From assembly GCA_965651595.1 (NCBI GenBank), contig CBFGTA010000130.1:1-5267 (forward strand): a stretch of 5,267 nucleotides of DNA. The letters are read 5' to 3'. The stretch's first letter is position 1. Each line of letters begins with the position of its first letter. The position numbers and the translations under genes were made by a program. The DNA comes from CBFGTA01 sp965651595 (GTDB lineage: Bacteria; Actinomycetota; Actinomycetes; S36-B12; UBA10799). Positions 1-5,267 of the stretch are shown piece after piece. A model generated the notes under the pieces. It saw only the letters and a list, made by a program, of their open reading frames with translations. It was not told the DNA's origin and did not search any database.

Positions 1-1
1 C

Positions 2-121
2 ACGCACCAGATCCTGAGCCTGAGATGGAAGCGTTTCAGCAAGCATTCGGCCACGGCGCCGAAGAAGGGCCTGTTCACCCAGATTGGCCTCAAGTCAGTC
101 AACGAGCGCCGTTACCTTTAG
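2..121 (+). CDS. C-terminal fragment of an unrecognised protein
   Basis: The reading frame is open from the left edge of the window to a TAG at 119-121 and gives a 39-residue C-terminal tail. The tail is rich in Lys and Arg (for example RWKRFSKH and APKKG) and ends in NERRYL. Most of its codons end in G or C, as in the confident genes here, whereas the overlapping frame starting at base 25 has poor codon use; this is why I take this frame as the real one. A basic, membrane-free tail is seen on many cytoplasmic enzymes, including glycosyltransferases, but nothing here identifies a family. The start and all catalytic parts lie outside the window. It is on the same strand as the acyltransferase gene, but about 240 bases with hairpins separate the two. 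Confidence 0.5.
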   Translation, partial: THQILSLRWKRFSKHSATAPKKGLFTQIGLKSVNERRYL

Positions 122-180
122 TCCCCCGGACCCGTAGAGACATCGAGGCCTATCGCGATCCGCTGGCGTCCATCGAGACC

Positions 181-223
181 TCGGGGTTCCCTGAACCGAC
201 AAGACTGGCCCAGGTCGGCCAGT
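181..223 (+). terminator. tandem hairpins, possible terminator of the upstream gene
   Basis: Two adjacent inverted repeats lie 60-100 bases after the stop codon at 121. The first pairs GGTTC (185-189) with GAACC (193-197) around a CCT loop. The second pairs ACTGGCC (204-210) with GGCCAGT (217-223), a perfect 7-bp stem with a 6-base loop. Neither is followed by a T-run, so if this is a terminator it is of the U-less kind proposed for actinobacteria. The distance from the stop codon is rather long. The rest of 122-281 shows no gene that I can support. Confidence 0.3.
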
Positions 224-281
224 GAGCTGTGGCCTGCCGCGAATTCGGTAAGTGTGACCTCACGGCAGACGTGTGGTCGCT

Positions 282-287
282 TACAGT
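282..287 (+). promoter_or_regulatory. candidate -10 box of the acyltransferase gene
   Basis: TACAGT fits the TANNNT pattern of the primary sigma factor -10 box. No convincing -35 box lies 16-19 bases upstream, which is common in actinobacteria. A transcript starting near 294 would have a leader of about 70 bases before the GTG at 363. The assignment rests on motif match and position only. Confidence 0.35.
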
Positions 288-348
288 AGAAACTCCATGC
301 CTAGCAGCGCTGAGGCCGTGTCGGATGGGCTGGGCAGTGGTGCGAATC

Positions 349-355
349 GGAGGAG
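349..355 (+). promoter_or_regulatory. Shine-Dalgarno site that decides the acyltransferase start
   Basis: GGAGGAG ends 7 bases before the GTG at 363, which is near-ideal strength and spacing. The reading frame is open further upstream, to a GTG at 273 and an ATG at 297. That stretch contains AGA, AGG and TTG codons, which are unusual for this genome, and neither upstream start has a comparable ribosome binding site. A second GTG at 366 is also within reach of this site. Confidence 0.65.
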
Positions 356-362
356 ATTGCCT

Positions 363-2408
363 GTGGTGACGAGTCATACCGCAGACACCGGCGTTCCCAC
401 TCCAGTACGCACCCCCGCTCGCCGGTGGCGCCGCGACGTCCAAGGCCTGCGCGCAGTGGCCGTACTGGCAGTGGTTCTGTACCACGCGAAAGTCCCCGGG
501 ATCACGGGTGGATTTGTGGGTGTGGACGTCTTCTTCGTCATTTCGGGGTTCCTCATCACCGGCATCCTGCTGGGTCCGGTGTTTGCTGGGCAGCCCCGCG
601 GCCGCGGCTGGTGGGATTTCGTGGGTTCTCGGGTGCGCAGGCTGGTGCCAGCGTCGACTGTGGTGCTGATCGTGACGGCCGCGGCGACCTGGGTGCTGGC
701 GTCGCCGCTGACTGTCAGCTCCTATCTCGCTTCCATCCGCGACGCGGCCCTACAGATCGTGAATATCTCGTTCGCGCGTGACTCGGCCGACTACCTAGCT
801 GGAGACGTGACCGACAACCCGGTCATGAACTTCTGGACACTGAGCCTGGAATGGCAGTTCTACGTGGTGTGGGCACTGGTGATGGTGGCCGTCGTGTGGT
901 CATTGCGGGCCGCCAACCGCCACCGCGTCACAGCCATTGTGGCCGTCACGGTGGTGGCTTTCGTGGCATCGCTGGCCTACGGGGTGTGGGCCACGAACGT
1001 CTACCCCGGGGATGCCTTCTTCTTGCTGCCGAGCCGACTGTGGGAGTTCCTGGCGGGCGCATTGGTGTTCTTCGCGTCCACCCGGTGGGCCCCGTCGCGC
1101 GGACTGTCGCAGGTGATGGCGTGGGCTGGATTGGCGATGATCGTGGTCGCGGTGGTGACTTTCTCGGAGACCACAGCCTTCCCCGGTTATGCCGCCCTGT
1201 TGCCGGTGGTTGGCACGGTGCTGGTCATCGCGGCAGGCTCCTACCGGGGCGACACACCCTCTGAGCGAGTCTTGGGTAACGCGGTGTTCCAACGGTTCGG
1301 GGCAGTGTCGTACTCGTGGTACCTGTGGCACTGGCCAGCCCTGGTTCTGGTGGCGTTGTGGGTTGATGTGCCTGACCGATTGTGGTGGCCGGTTGGCGTG
1401 CTGGTGGTTGCGGCGAGTTACCTGCTGGCTGAGGCCACGTTCTGGCTGGTGGAGGAACCGTTCCGCCGTCGATTTCGGGCCTTGCGGCAGCCCGGGGTTG
1501 CGATCGGTGCGGCCGTCGCCGCTACCGCCATTGTGGCTGGTTCTGCCACAGCCGCCGCCCACGCGACCCAAGTCCCGGAGGTCACCGCCGACCAACTGCT
1601 GTCAGACATTGCCGCGGGTACGGCAGACCCGGTAGAAGCCGCCCTGTTCGCGCAGTCGGACCGCCCGTCCGCCACGAGTGACGGCTGCCAGCGGTCGAAA
1701 GCATCGACCAAGACCGACCCGTGTGAATACGGGGACTTGACGTCAGATCGGACAATCGTGCTGTGGGGAGACTCGCACGCGGTGCAGTGGCTGCCAGCGG
1801 TCGACAAGCTCGCCCAACGCGACGGCCTGCGGGTGCTCTTGTACGCAAAGGGTGCATGCCAACCGTTCGAGACCCCACCGCCGACCTTCTCCCCCTTGGA
1901 CCCGAGCTGCTACGGATGGCAGCAAGCCACGGTGCGTGCGATTGAGGCCGAGCAGCCGGAGGCGGTGATCGTGGCAGGCCGCTGGCTGAACTCCCGCCGC
2001 GACGGGCGCTCGGGCCCCATCGACCCCGCCGCCGACCGAGCAACTGCTGAGGCGATCGGCTCCACCGTGCGAACCTTGACGGATTCGGGTGCCAAGGTGC
2101 TCGTCGTGGTGGATTCGCCGCAAGCACCGCGCGACATTCCGGCGTGTGTGACCGACCGCGGTTTCGAGGACTGCAGCTTTCCGCTCGAGCCCGCTTTCGC
2201 TGGCGACTTGGAACGCTCAGCGATCGCCGGCAACCCGAACGCGGCCGTGGTGGATTTCATCGGCGACATCTGCCCCGACGGGGTATGCCGCGCTGAAAGT
2301 GGTGGTTTCGTGACCTACGTCGACGACAACCACGTCACCGCGACGTTCGTCTCCTCCCTGCCCCTAACGCCCTGGCGCGAGGCGCTACGCGCGGTCGGCG
2401 TCGAGTAG
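363..2408 (+). CDS. membrane O-acyltransferase with C-terminal SGNH domain (OafA-like)
   Basis: A 681-residue protein with two parts. Residues ~25-375 form an acyltransferase-3 membrane domain with about ten hydrophobic segments. It carries the family's R-X10-H motif (R30, H41), the glycine-rich GGFVGVDVFFVISGF stretch (from 49), RxRRLxP (90-96), LSLEWQFY (160-167) and YSWYLWHWP (317-325). An eleventh hydrophobic segment (~379-400) leads to an extracytoplasmic SGNH domain with GDSH (nucleophile S471), a glycine block VAGRWLN (537-543) and DDNH (D654 and H657 completing the triad). Known relatives such as OafA/OafB-type enzymes move acetyl groups across the membrane and O-acetylate surface polysaccharides. 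The donor and the acceptor cannot be read here; the neighbouring GDP-fucose genes suggest a fucose-containing glycan (inference). The gene is convergent with fcl, 58 bases apart. The GTG at 363 is chosen for its Shine-Dalgarno site; starts at 273 (711 residues) or 297 are possible. Confidence 0.93.
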   Translation: MVTSHTADTGVPTPVRTPARRWRRDVQGLRAVAVLAVVLYHAKVPGITGGFVGVDVFFVISGFLITGILLGPVFAGQPRGRGWWDFVGSRVRRLVPASTVVLIVTAAATWVLASPLTVSSYLASIRDAALQIVNISFARDSADYLAGDVTDNPVMNFWTLSLEWQFYVVWALVMVAVVWSLRAANRHRVTAIVAVTVVAFVASLAYGVWATNVYPGDAFFLLPSRLWEFLAGALVFFASTRWAPSRGLSQVMAWAGLAMIVVAVVTFSETTAFPGYAALLPVVGTVLVIAAGSYRGDTPSERVLGNAVFQRFGAVSYSWYLWHWPALVLVALWVDVPDRLWWPVGVLVVAASYLLAEATFWLVEEPFRRRFRALRQPGVAIGAAVAATAIVAGSATAAAHATQVPEVTADQLLSDIAAGTADPVEAALFAQSDRPSATSDGCQRSKASTKTDPCEYGDLTSDRTIVLWGDSHAVQWLPAVDKLAQRDGLRVLLYAKGACQPFETPPPTFSPLDPSCYGWQQATVRAIEAEQPEAVIVAGRWLNSRRDGRSGPIDPAADRATAEAIGSTVRTLTDSGAKVLVVVDSPQAPRDIPACVTDRGFEDCSFPLEPAFAGDLERSAIAGNPNAAVVDFIGDICPDGVCRAESGGFVTYVDDNHVTATFVSSLPLTPWREALRAVGVE

Positions 2409-2411
2409 CGC
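2382..2411 (+). terminator. weak candidate terminator hairpin between convergent genes
   Basis: GCGCTAC (2382-2388) pairs perfectly with GTAGCGC (2405-2411) around a 16-base loop and spans the TAG stop of the acyltransferase. No T-run follows. The region is very rich in CG and GC dinucleotides, so competing pairings exist and the hairpin may be chance. The remaining bases up to 2466 show no better candidate for ending either convergent gene. Confidence 0.22.
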
Positions 2412-2466
2412 GCGAGGTGAAGTGCGGCCAGCGAGCCGTGTGGCGAGGAGGAGTGCGAGGACCCTG

Positions 2467-3435
2467 CTAGTGAGCGAGGTTGTCGACGAACCAGAGGTAG
2501 GTGTCGGCGATGCCCTCGCTGAGGGGTATCTGGTCGCGCCAACCGGTGGCGTGGAGGCGATCGACGTTCAGAAGCTTGCGAGGTGTTCCATCCGGGCGGC
2601 TCGTGTCCCACATGATCTCGCCGGTGAATCCGACGGCCTTAGCAACCAAGCTCGCGAGGTCGCGGATGGACACGTCGTTGCCGGTTCCGACGTTCACGTG
2701 CTCGGGTGAGTCCCACGCCTGTAGCAGGTGCAGGCAGGCCGAGGCGAGATCGTCGACGTGCAGCAACTCGCGTCGCGGACTACCCGTACCCCACAGTGTG
2801 ACGGGAGTGTTGCCGTTGCGTGCGGCCTCGTGGAATTTGCGGATCATGGCGGGCAGAACATGGCTGGATTCGAGGTCGAAGTTGTCGTTGGGGCCGTACA
2901 GGTTGGTGGGCATGGCCGCGATCCAGTGCCTGCCATACTCGCGTCGGTAGGACTGGACAGCGATGATTCCGGCGATCTTGGCGATGGCGTAGGCGTCGTT
3001 GGTGGGTTCAAGTGCGCCAGTGAGCAGCTCGGATTCGTGGATGGGCTGGTTGGCGAACTTCGGGTAGATACACGACGATCCCAGGAAGAGGAGTCGGTCG
3101 ACGTCGGCGGCGTGGCACGCTTCGAAGAGGTTGGTTTGAATGCGGAGGTTGTCGTTGAGGAACTCCACCGGGTAGGTGTTGTTGGCCACGATCCCGCCGA
3201 CCTTTGCCGCTGCGATGAGCGCCACATCGGGCGCAGCGGCCGTAATGGCCTCACGGGTGGCCTGCTGGTCGCGTAAGTCCACCTCGCGAGAGCTCCATCC
3301 GACGAGTTCGACCCTGCGGGCTTGTAGTGCCCGCCACAGGGCTGAGCCCACCAGGCCGCGGTGACCTGCTACATACACGCGCATGCCCGGGTCGAGGCTG
3401 AACGAGTATTCCGATTCGGTGGCGGTTACAGTCAT
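2467..3435 (-). CDS. fcl: GDP-L-fucose synthase (GDP-4-keto-6-deoxy-D-mannose 3,5-epimerase/4-reductase)
   Basis: A 322-residue soluble extended-SDR enzyme. It converts GDP-4-keto-6-deoxy-D-mannose to GDP-L-fucose by 3,5-epimerisation and NADPH-dependent 4-reduction. The N-terminal Rossmann motif is AGHRGLVGSAL (23-33). The AAKVGGI stretch (76-82), SSCIYPK (120-126) and YAIAK (149-153) are typical of this family rather than of general epimerases. Compared with E. coli Fcl, the reductase triad S107/Y136/K140 aligns with S120/Y149/K153, and the epimerisation residues C109 and H179 align with C122 and H192, all at a constant offset of 13, so the enzyme appears fully active. NLYGPNDNFD (178-187), RRELLHVDD and the C-terminal substrate region are intact. 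The ATG at 3435 is preferred because a -10 box sits exactly upstream; the ATG at 3384 (MRVYVAGH) is an alternative 17 residues shorter. The gene diverges from gmd, the preceding step in the pathway. Confidence 0.96.
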   Translation of the reverse strand: MTVTATESEYSFSLDPGMRVYVAGHRGLVGSALWRALQARRVELVGWSSREVDLRDQQATREAITAAAPDVALIAAAKVGGIVANNTYPVEFLNDNLRIQTNLFEACHAADVDRLLFLGSSCIYPKFANQPIHESELLTGALEPTNDAYAIAKIAGIIAVQSYRREYGRHWIAAMPTNLYGPNDNFDLESSHVLPAMIRKFHEAARNGNTPVTLWGTGSPRRELLHVDDLASACLHLLQAWDSPEHVNVGTGNDVSIRDLASLVAKAVGFTGEIMWDTSRPDGTPRKLLNVDRLHATGWRDQIPLSEGIADTYLWFVDNLAH

Positions 3436-3441
3436 GACGCA

Positions 3442-3447
3442 AGGGTA
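3442..3447 (-). promoter_or_regulatory. candidate -10 box for a leaderless fcl transcript
   Basis: On the minus strand TACCCT (TANNNT) is followed by exactly six bases and then the ATG at 3435. This would place the transcription start on the A of the start codon. No Shine-Dalgarno sequence precedes the ATG, which fits leaderless translation. A clear -35 box is not visible. Confidence 0.45.
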
Positions 3448-3475
3448 GTCAACGATTGGCGCGAGCCGCGAACGC

Positions 3476-3480
3476 GAGGA
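3476..3480 (+). promoter_or_regulatory. Shine-Dalgarno site of gmd
   Basis: GAGGA ends five bases before the GTG at 3486. It favours that start over the in-frame TTG at 3456, which would add ten residues not expected in the family and would lie even closer to the fcl start. Confidence 0.5.
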
Positions 3481-3485
3481 CACAG

Positions 3486-4469
3486 GTGGCAACAAAGAAG
3501 GCGTTCATCACCGGAATCACTGGCCAGGATGGCTCCTACTTGGCCGAGTTGCTGCTCGACAAGGGTTATGAAGTGCATGGCCTGATTCGGCGGGCATCGA
3601 CCTTCAACACCCACCGGATCGATCACCTGTATCAAGATCCGCACGAAAAGGGCGCCCGACTGTTCCTGCATTACGGCGATCTGACCGATGGTTCACGGCT
3701 GGTGACGCTGGTCAATACGATCGCCCCCGATGAGGTGTACCACCTGGCCGCACAGAGTCACGTGCGGGTGAGCTTTGACGAACCCGAGTACACCGGTGAC
3801 ACGACCGGTCTGGGAACAACCCGGCTGCTGGAGGCGATTCGCACTACTCAGGTTCCGGCCCGCTTCTACCAGGCGAGCTCATCGGAAATGTTTGGCGCCA
3901 CGCCCCCGCCCCAGAATGAGGAAACCCCGTTCTATCCACGCAGCCCCTATGGGGCGGCCAAGGTCTACTCGTACTGGATGGCGCGCAACTACCGCGAAGC
4001 CTACGGACTGTTCGCCTGTAACGGGATTCTGTTCAATCACGAGTCACCCCGACGCGGCGAGACGTTTGTGACCCGCAAGATCACTATGGCAGTGGCCCGG
4101 ATCAAGCTGGGCCTGCAGCACGAGTTGTTTATGGGGAATCTTGACGCGGCCCGAGACTGGGGCTATGCGCCGGAGTATGTCGAGGGCATGTGGCGGATGC
4201 TGCAGCATGATGAGCCCGACGACTACGTTCTTGCCACCGGCACATCACATACTGTGGAGGATTTTCTCAGTTTCGCGTTCGGCCACGTCGGCCTGGACTG
4301 GCGTGACCACGTGCGCTTCGACGAGCGCTATGTGCGACCGACAGAGGTGGACAGCCTCATTGGTGATGCGTCCAAGTCTCGCCACATGCTGGGTTGGGAG
4401 CCGAAAGTGATGCCCCAGCAACTGGCACAGATCATGGTCGACGCCGACCTCGAATTGCTGCAGCCCTAG
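3486..4469 (+). CDS. gmd: GDP-mannose 4,6-dehydratase
   Basis: A 327-residue cytoplasmic extended-SDR enzyme that converts GDP-D-mannose to GDP-4-keto-6-deoxy-D-mannose, the substrate of the divergently encoded Fcl. The nucleotide-binding motif TGITGQDGSYLAELLL (9-24) begins right at the N-terminus, as usual for Gmd. RRASTFNTHRIDHLY (35-49) is the characteristic NADP- and tetramer-contact loop. Further signatures are HYGDLTDG (62-69), HLAAQSHVRVSF (86-97), SSSEMFG (131-137), SPYGAAK (153-159) and NHESPRRGETFVTRKI (184-199). The catalytic set appears as S132, E134, Y155 and K159; Ser stands where the E. coli enzyme has Thr, a conservative change. The size is within the usual range, slightly shorter than the E. 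coli protein. Start choice: GTG with GAGGA upstream, giving VATKKAFITG. The gene is followed by a strong hairpin and converges with the monooxygenase-like gene. Confidence 0.97.
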   Translation: MATKKAFITGITGQDGSYLAELLLDKGYEVHGLIRRASTFNTHRIDHLYQDPHEKGARLFLHYGDLTDGSRLVTLVNTIAPDEVYHLAAQSHVRVSFDEPEYTGDTTGLGTTRLLEAIRTTQVPARFYQASSSEMFGATPPPQNEETPFYPRSPYGAAKVYSYWMARNYREAYGLFACNGILFNHESPRRGETFVTRKITMAVARIKLGLQHELFMGNLDAARDWGYAPEYVEGMWRMLQHDEPDDYVLATGTSHTVEDFLSFAFGHVGLDWRDHVRFDERYVRPTEVDSLIGDASKSRHMLGWEPKVMPQQLAQIMVDADLELLQP

Positions 4470-4505
4470 TTCTCGCTCATGACACGGTAAGAGTTTCGCT
4501 GTGTG

Positions 4506-4525
4506 AGTGTCGGGAAGCCGACACT
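4506..4525. terminator. perfect GC hairpin, likely bidirectional terminator
   Basis: AGTGTCGG (4506-4513) and CCGACACT (4518-4525) form a perfect 8-bp stem with a 4-base loop (GAAG on plus, CTTC on minus). The hairpin lies 37 bases after the gmd stop and its last base is the final base of the TAA stop codon of the convergent gene. A symmetrical stem between two convergent genes is the expected place for a shared terminator. There is no T-run on either side, so it would be of the U-less type. Confidence 0.65.
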
Positions 4526-4911
4526 TAGTCAACGCGGGTGGCGGGGTCGGTCAGAATTGCGTCCTGTAGGTGCAAACGTAGGGGATCAACCCGCAGTAGT
4601 CCCGGCGGTTGGGCGAGAAGTTCGGGCAATTCACCCATTAGCAGCGACAGCGGTTCGGAGGCCCGGTGGGCTTCAAGGGCCGACTCATCCGTAAACCACT
4701 CGTACAGCCACACCACGTCGCCGTTTTCAGGATCCAGCGAGATGACAAAGGCCTCGGTGCCTGGCTCGTCGCTCAGTTCATCGGCATATCGGTGGAGGGC
4801 GTCGAGCAGGCCTGGCCGCCGACCAGGAACTGCCTCGAGGCGCACGAAAAGCCCGACCCGCCCAGGCAGAAGAGCCTGGTGAGTTGTGTCCGGTTCGCCG
4901 GTGGTGGCCAT
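4525..4911 (-). CDS. antibiotic biosynthesis monooxygenase (ABM) fold protein
   Basis: A 128-residue small soluble protein. After a ~17-residue polar leader, residues ~18-115 read as a ferredoxin-like ABM domain: RVGLFVRLEAVPG (first strand), a helix LLDALHRYADEL, then EPGTEAFVISLDPENG (49-64), VVWLYEWFTDESALEAHRAS (66-85, with H82) and a helix with GELPELL. This order and the 'EPG...DP...W.YE.F.D..A...H' pattern fit PF03992-type proteins such as YgiN-like quinol monooxygenases, which act as dimers, often without a cofactor. Substrate cannot be predicted, and many family members have no known role. The ATG at 4911 is taken because it follows a possible -10 box at leaderless spacing; GTG at codon 19 would begin inside the first strand. 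It lies alone on its strand between gmd and an ABC transporter gene and shows no obvious link to sugar metabolism. Confidence 0.8.
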   Translation of the reverse strand: MATTGEPDTTHQALLPGRVGLFVRLEAVPGRRPGLLDALHRYADELSDEPGTEAFVISLDPENGDVVWLYEWFTDESALEAHRASEPLSLLMGELPELLAQPPGLLRVDPLRLHLQDAILTDPATRVD

Positions 4912-5020
4912 GGGGCGATTGTTTCACGGATCCGTCGACAGCGCCGAGCGATTGTTACCCCGGGCACGGGAAGTGACCGTTCATGGACCATTTGAGACGA
5001 CCATTGGCTAGCCTGTTGGG
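4912..5020. promoter_or_regulatory. divergent promoter region with a palindrome and a direct repeat
   Basis: This 109-base gap separates two divergent genes. For the ABC gene, TAGCCT (5009-5014) lies six bases before the GTG at 5021. For the monooxygenase-like gene, AACAAT on the minus strand (4918-4923) lies six bases before its ATG; it matches TANNNT at only two of the three fixed positions. GCGATTGTT occurs twice in the same orientation (4915-4923 and 4949-4957), 34 bases apart, and the second copy would repeat the AACAAT element. Between them is a perfect 10-base palindrome, ACGGATCCGT (4926-4935), followed by the partly overlapping palindrome GTCGAC (4934-4939). These could be operator elements, but short palindromes also arise by chance in GC-rich DNA. 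Confidence 0.4.
5009..5014 (+). promoter_or_regulatory. candidate -10 box for a leaderless ABC transporter transcript
   Basis: TAGCCT fits TANNNT and is followed by GTTGGG and then the GTG start codon, which would place the transcription start at the first base of the coding sequence. The in-frame TAG at 5009-5011 also excludes any earlier start. No proper Shine-Dalgarno sequence is present. Confidence 0.45.
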
Positions 5021-5267
5021 GTGGCGAAGACCGAGAACCAGCCCTTGACGGAGAAGTCAGGCGTCTGGGCGACGATTCGCTACTCCCTCAAACTTCTGTC
5101 GCCGCGTGACCGGAGACTCCTCGGGCTGGCGGTCGGATTGCAGGCTGCTCTCGGGTTCTTGGACCTGATCGGAATCGCCCTGATCGGTTTGTTGGGCATT
5201 GTTGCTGTGGCCGGAATTGAGAACGAAGCGTTGCCCGGAGTTGTCAGCGGTTTCTTGGACGTGACGG
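5021..5267 (+). CDS. N-terminus of a probable ABC transporter membrane/ATPase protein (PglK/MsbA-like), cut by window end
   Basis: The frame starts with a GTG at 5021, directly bounded upstream by an in-frame TAG, and stays open to the window end (82 codons). A polar leader of ~22 residues is followed by the amphipathic stretch YSLKLLSPRDRRLLGL (21-36) and a long hydrophobic segment, roughly 33-64, with LDLIGIALIGLLGIVAV. The 'LL.PRDRR.L' lead-in to a first membrane helix containing 'DLIGIALIG' is typical of type-1 exporter subunits fused to an ATPase, including PglK-like flippases of lipid-linked oligosaccharides. The diagnostic Walker and signature motifs would lie beyond the window, so this rests on the N-terminus only. 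Next to GDP-fucose synthesis, a role in glycan export is a reasonable guess. Another polytopic membrane protein cannot be excluded. Confidence 0.6.
   Translation, partial: MAKTENQPLTEKSGVWATIRYSLKLLSPRDRRLLGLAVGLQAALGFLDLIGIALIGLLGIVAVAGIENEALPGVVSGFLDVT

Larger units (their letters stand above)
3436..3485. promoter_or_regulatory. divergent fcl/gmd promoter region
   Basis: Only 50 bases separate the chosen start codons of the divergent fcl and gmd genes, so both promoters must overlap or lie partly in coding sequence. For the gmd direction the best -10-like hexamer is AACGAT (3451-3456), which is weak and has no good -35. A perfect 8-base palindrome, GTCATGAC (3431-3438), covers the fcl start codon and could be an operator or chance. 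The compactness suggests the two genes could be controlled together. Confidence 0.4.

Noticed and set aside
160..167. Trp in LSLEWQFY where many acyltransferase-3 proteins have a second Glu
   Set aside because: These are residue numbers in the acyltransferase (bases 840-863). The EWQFY form is, to my knowledge, common in OafA-like members with SGNH domains, so it is not a defect.
25..225. Plus-strand frame of 66 codons at the left edge
   Set aside because: Poor third-position GC, overlaps a better frame ending at 121, and runs through the hairpins at 181-223.
253..263. TGTGACCTCAC resembling a CRP/GlxR half-site pair
   Set aside because: The two halves are separated by only two bases instead of the six needed in TGTGA-N6-TCACA, so it does not fit the known operator.
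900..1595. Long minus-strand frame (231 codons) opposite the acyltransferase
   Set aside because: It is rich in His, Arg, Gly and Gln with no domain pattern, and lies wholly antisense to a gene with unmistakable motifs; long antisense frames are common in high-GC DNA.
2728..3276. Plus-strand frame (182 codons) opposite fcl
   Set aside because: Low-complexity Val/Gly/Asp/Glu composition typical of the antisense strand of a high-GC gene; no ribosome binding site and no recognisable domain.
3456..3485. In-frame TTG start for gmd
   Set aside because: The GTG at 3486 has GAGGA five bases upstream and gives the N-terminus expected for Gmd; the TTG has no such site.
3436..3495. In-frame upstream extension of fcl to an ATG at 3495
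   Set aside because: It would overlap the gmd start, the added 20 residues match nothing in the family, and a -10 box sits just before the ATG at 3435.

Overview
The window looks like chromosomal DNA from a high-GC Gram-positive bacterium (Actinomycetota). Base composition is GC-rich with strong G/C preference at third codon positions, GTG starts are used, and several start codons sit directly downstream of a TANNNT-type -10 box, as in leaderless actinobacterial genes. No genus can be named from the sequence alone.

Layout: the 3' end of an unrecognised gene (+, 2-121); a gene-free stretch with hairpins and a candidate promoter (122-362); a membrane O-acyltransferase fused to an SGNH esterase-like domain (+, 363-2408); GDP-L-fucose synthase (-, 2467-3435); a 50-base divergent promoter region; GDP-mannose 4,6-dehydratase (+, 3486-4469); a strong GC hairpin between convergent genes (4506-4525); a small antibiotic-biosynthesis-monooxygenase-fold protein (-, 4525-4911); a divergent promoter region (4912-5020); and the first 82 codons of a probable ABC transporter membrane subunit (+, 5021 to the window end). 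The five genes whose starts are visible alternate strictly in strand, so none is co-transcribed with another inside the window.

Functionally, the two sugar-nucleotide enzymes form the complete two-enzyme route from GDP-D-mannose to GDP-L-fucose, and both keep their catalytic residues. The acyltransferase and the possible flippase-like ABC protein suggest a locus for an L-fucose-containing, O-acylated surface or secreted glycan. No glycosyltransferase is identifiable within the window, so the glycan and its acceptor are inference. The monooxygenase-like protein has no evident part in this pathway.

I see no mobile element, CRISPR array, tRNA or rRNA, and nothing I can defend as a wholly new system. 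The most noteworthy points are the divergent gmd/fcl arrangement and the repeated leaderless promoter geometry.
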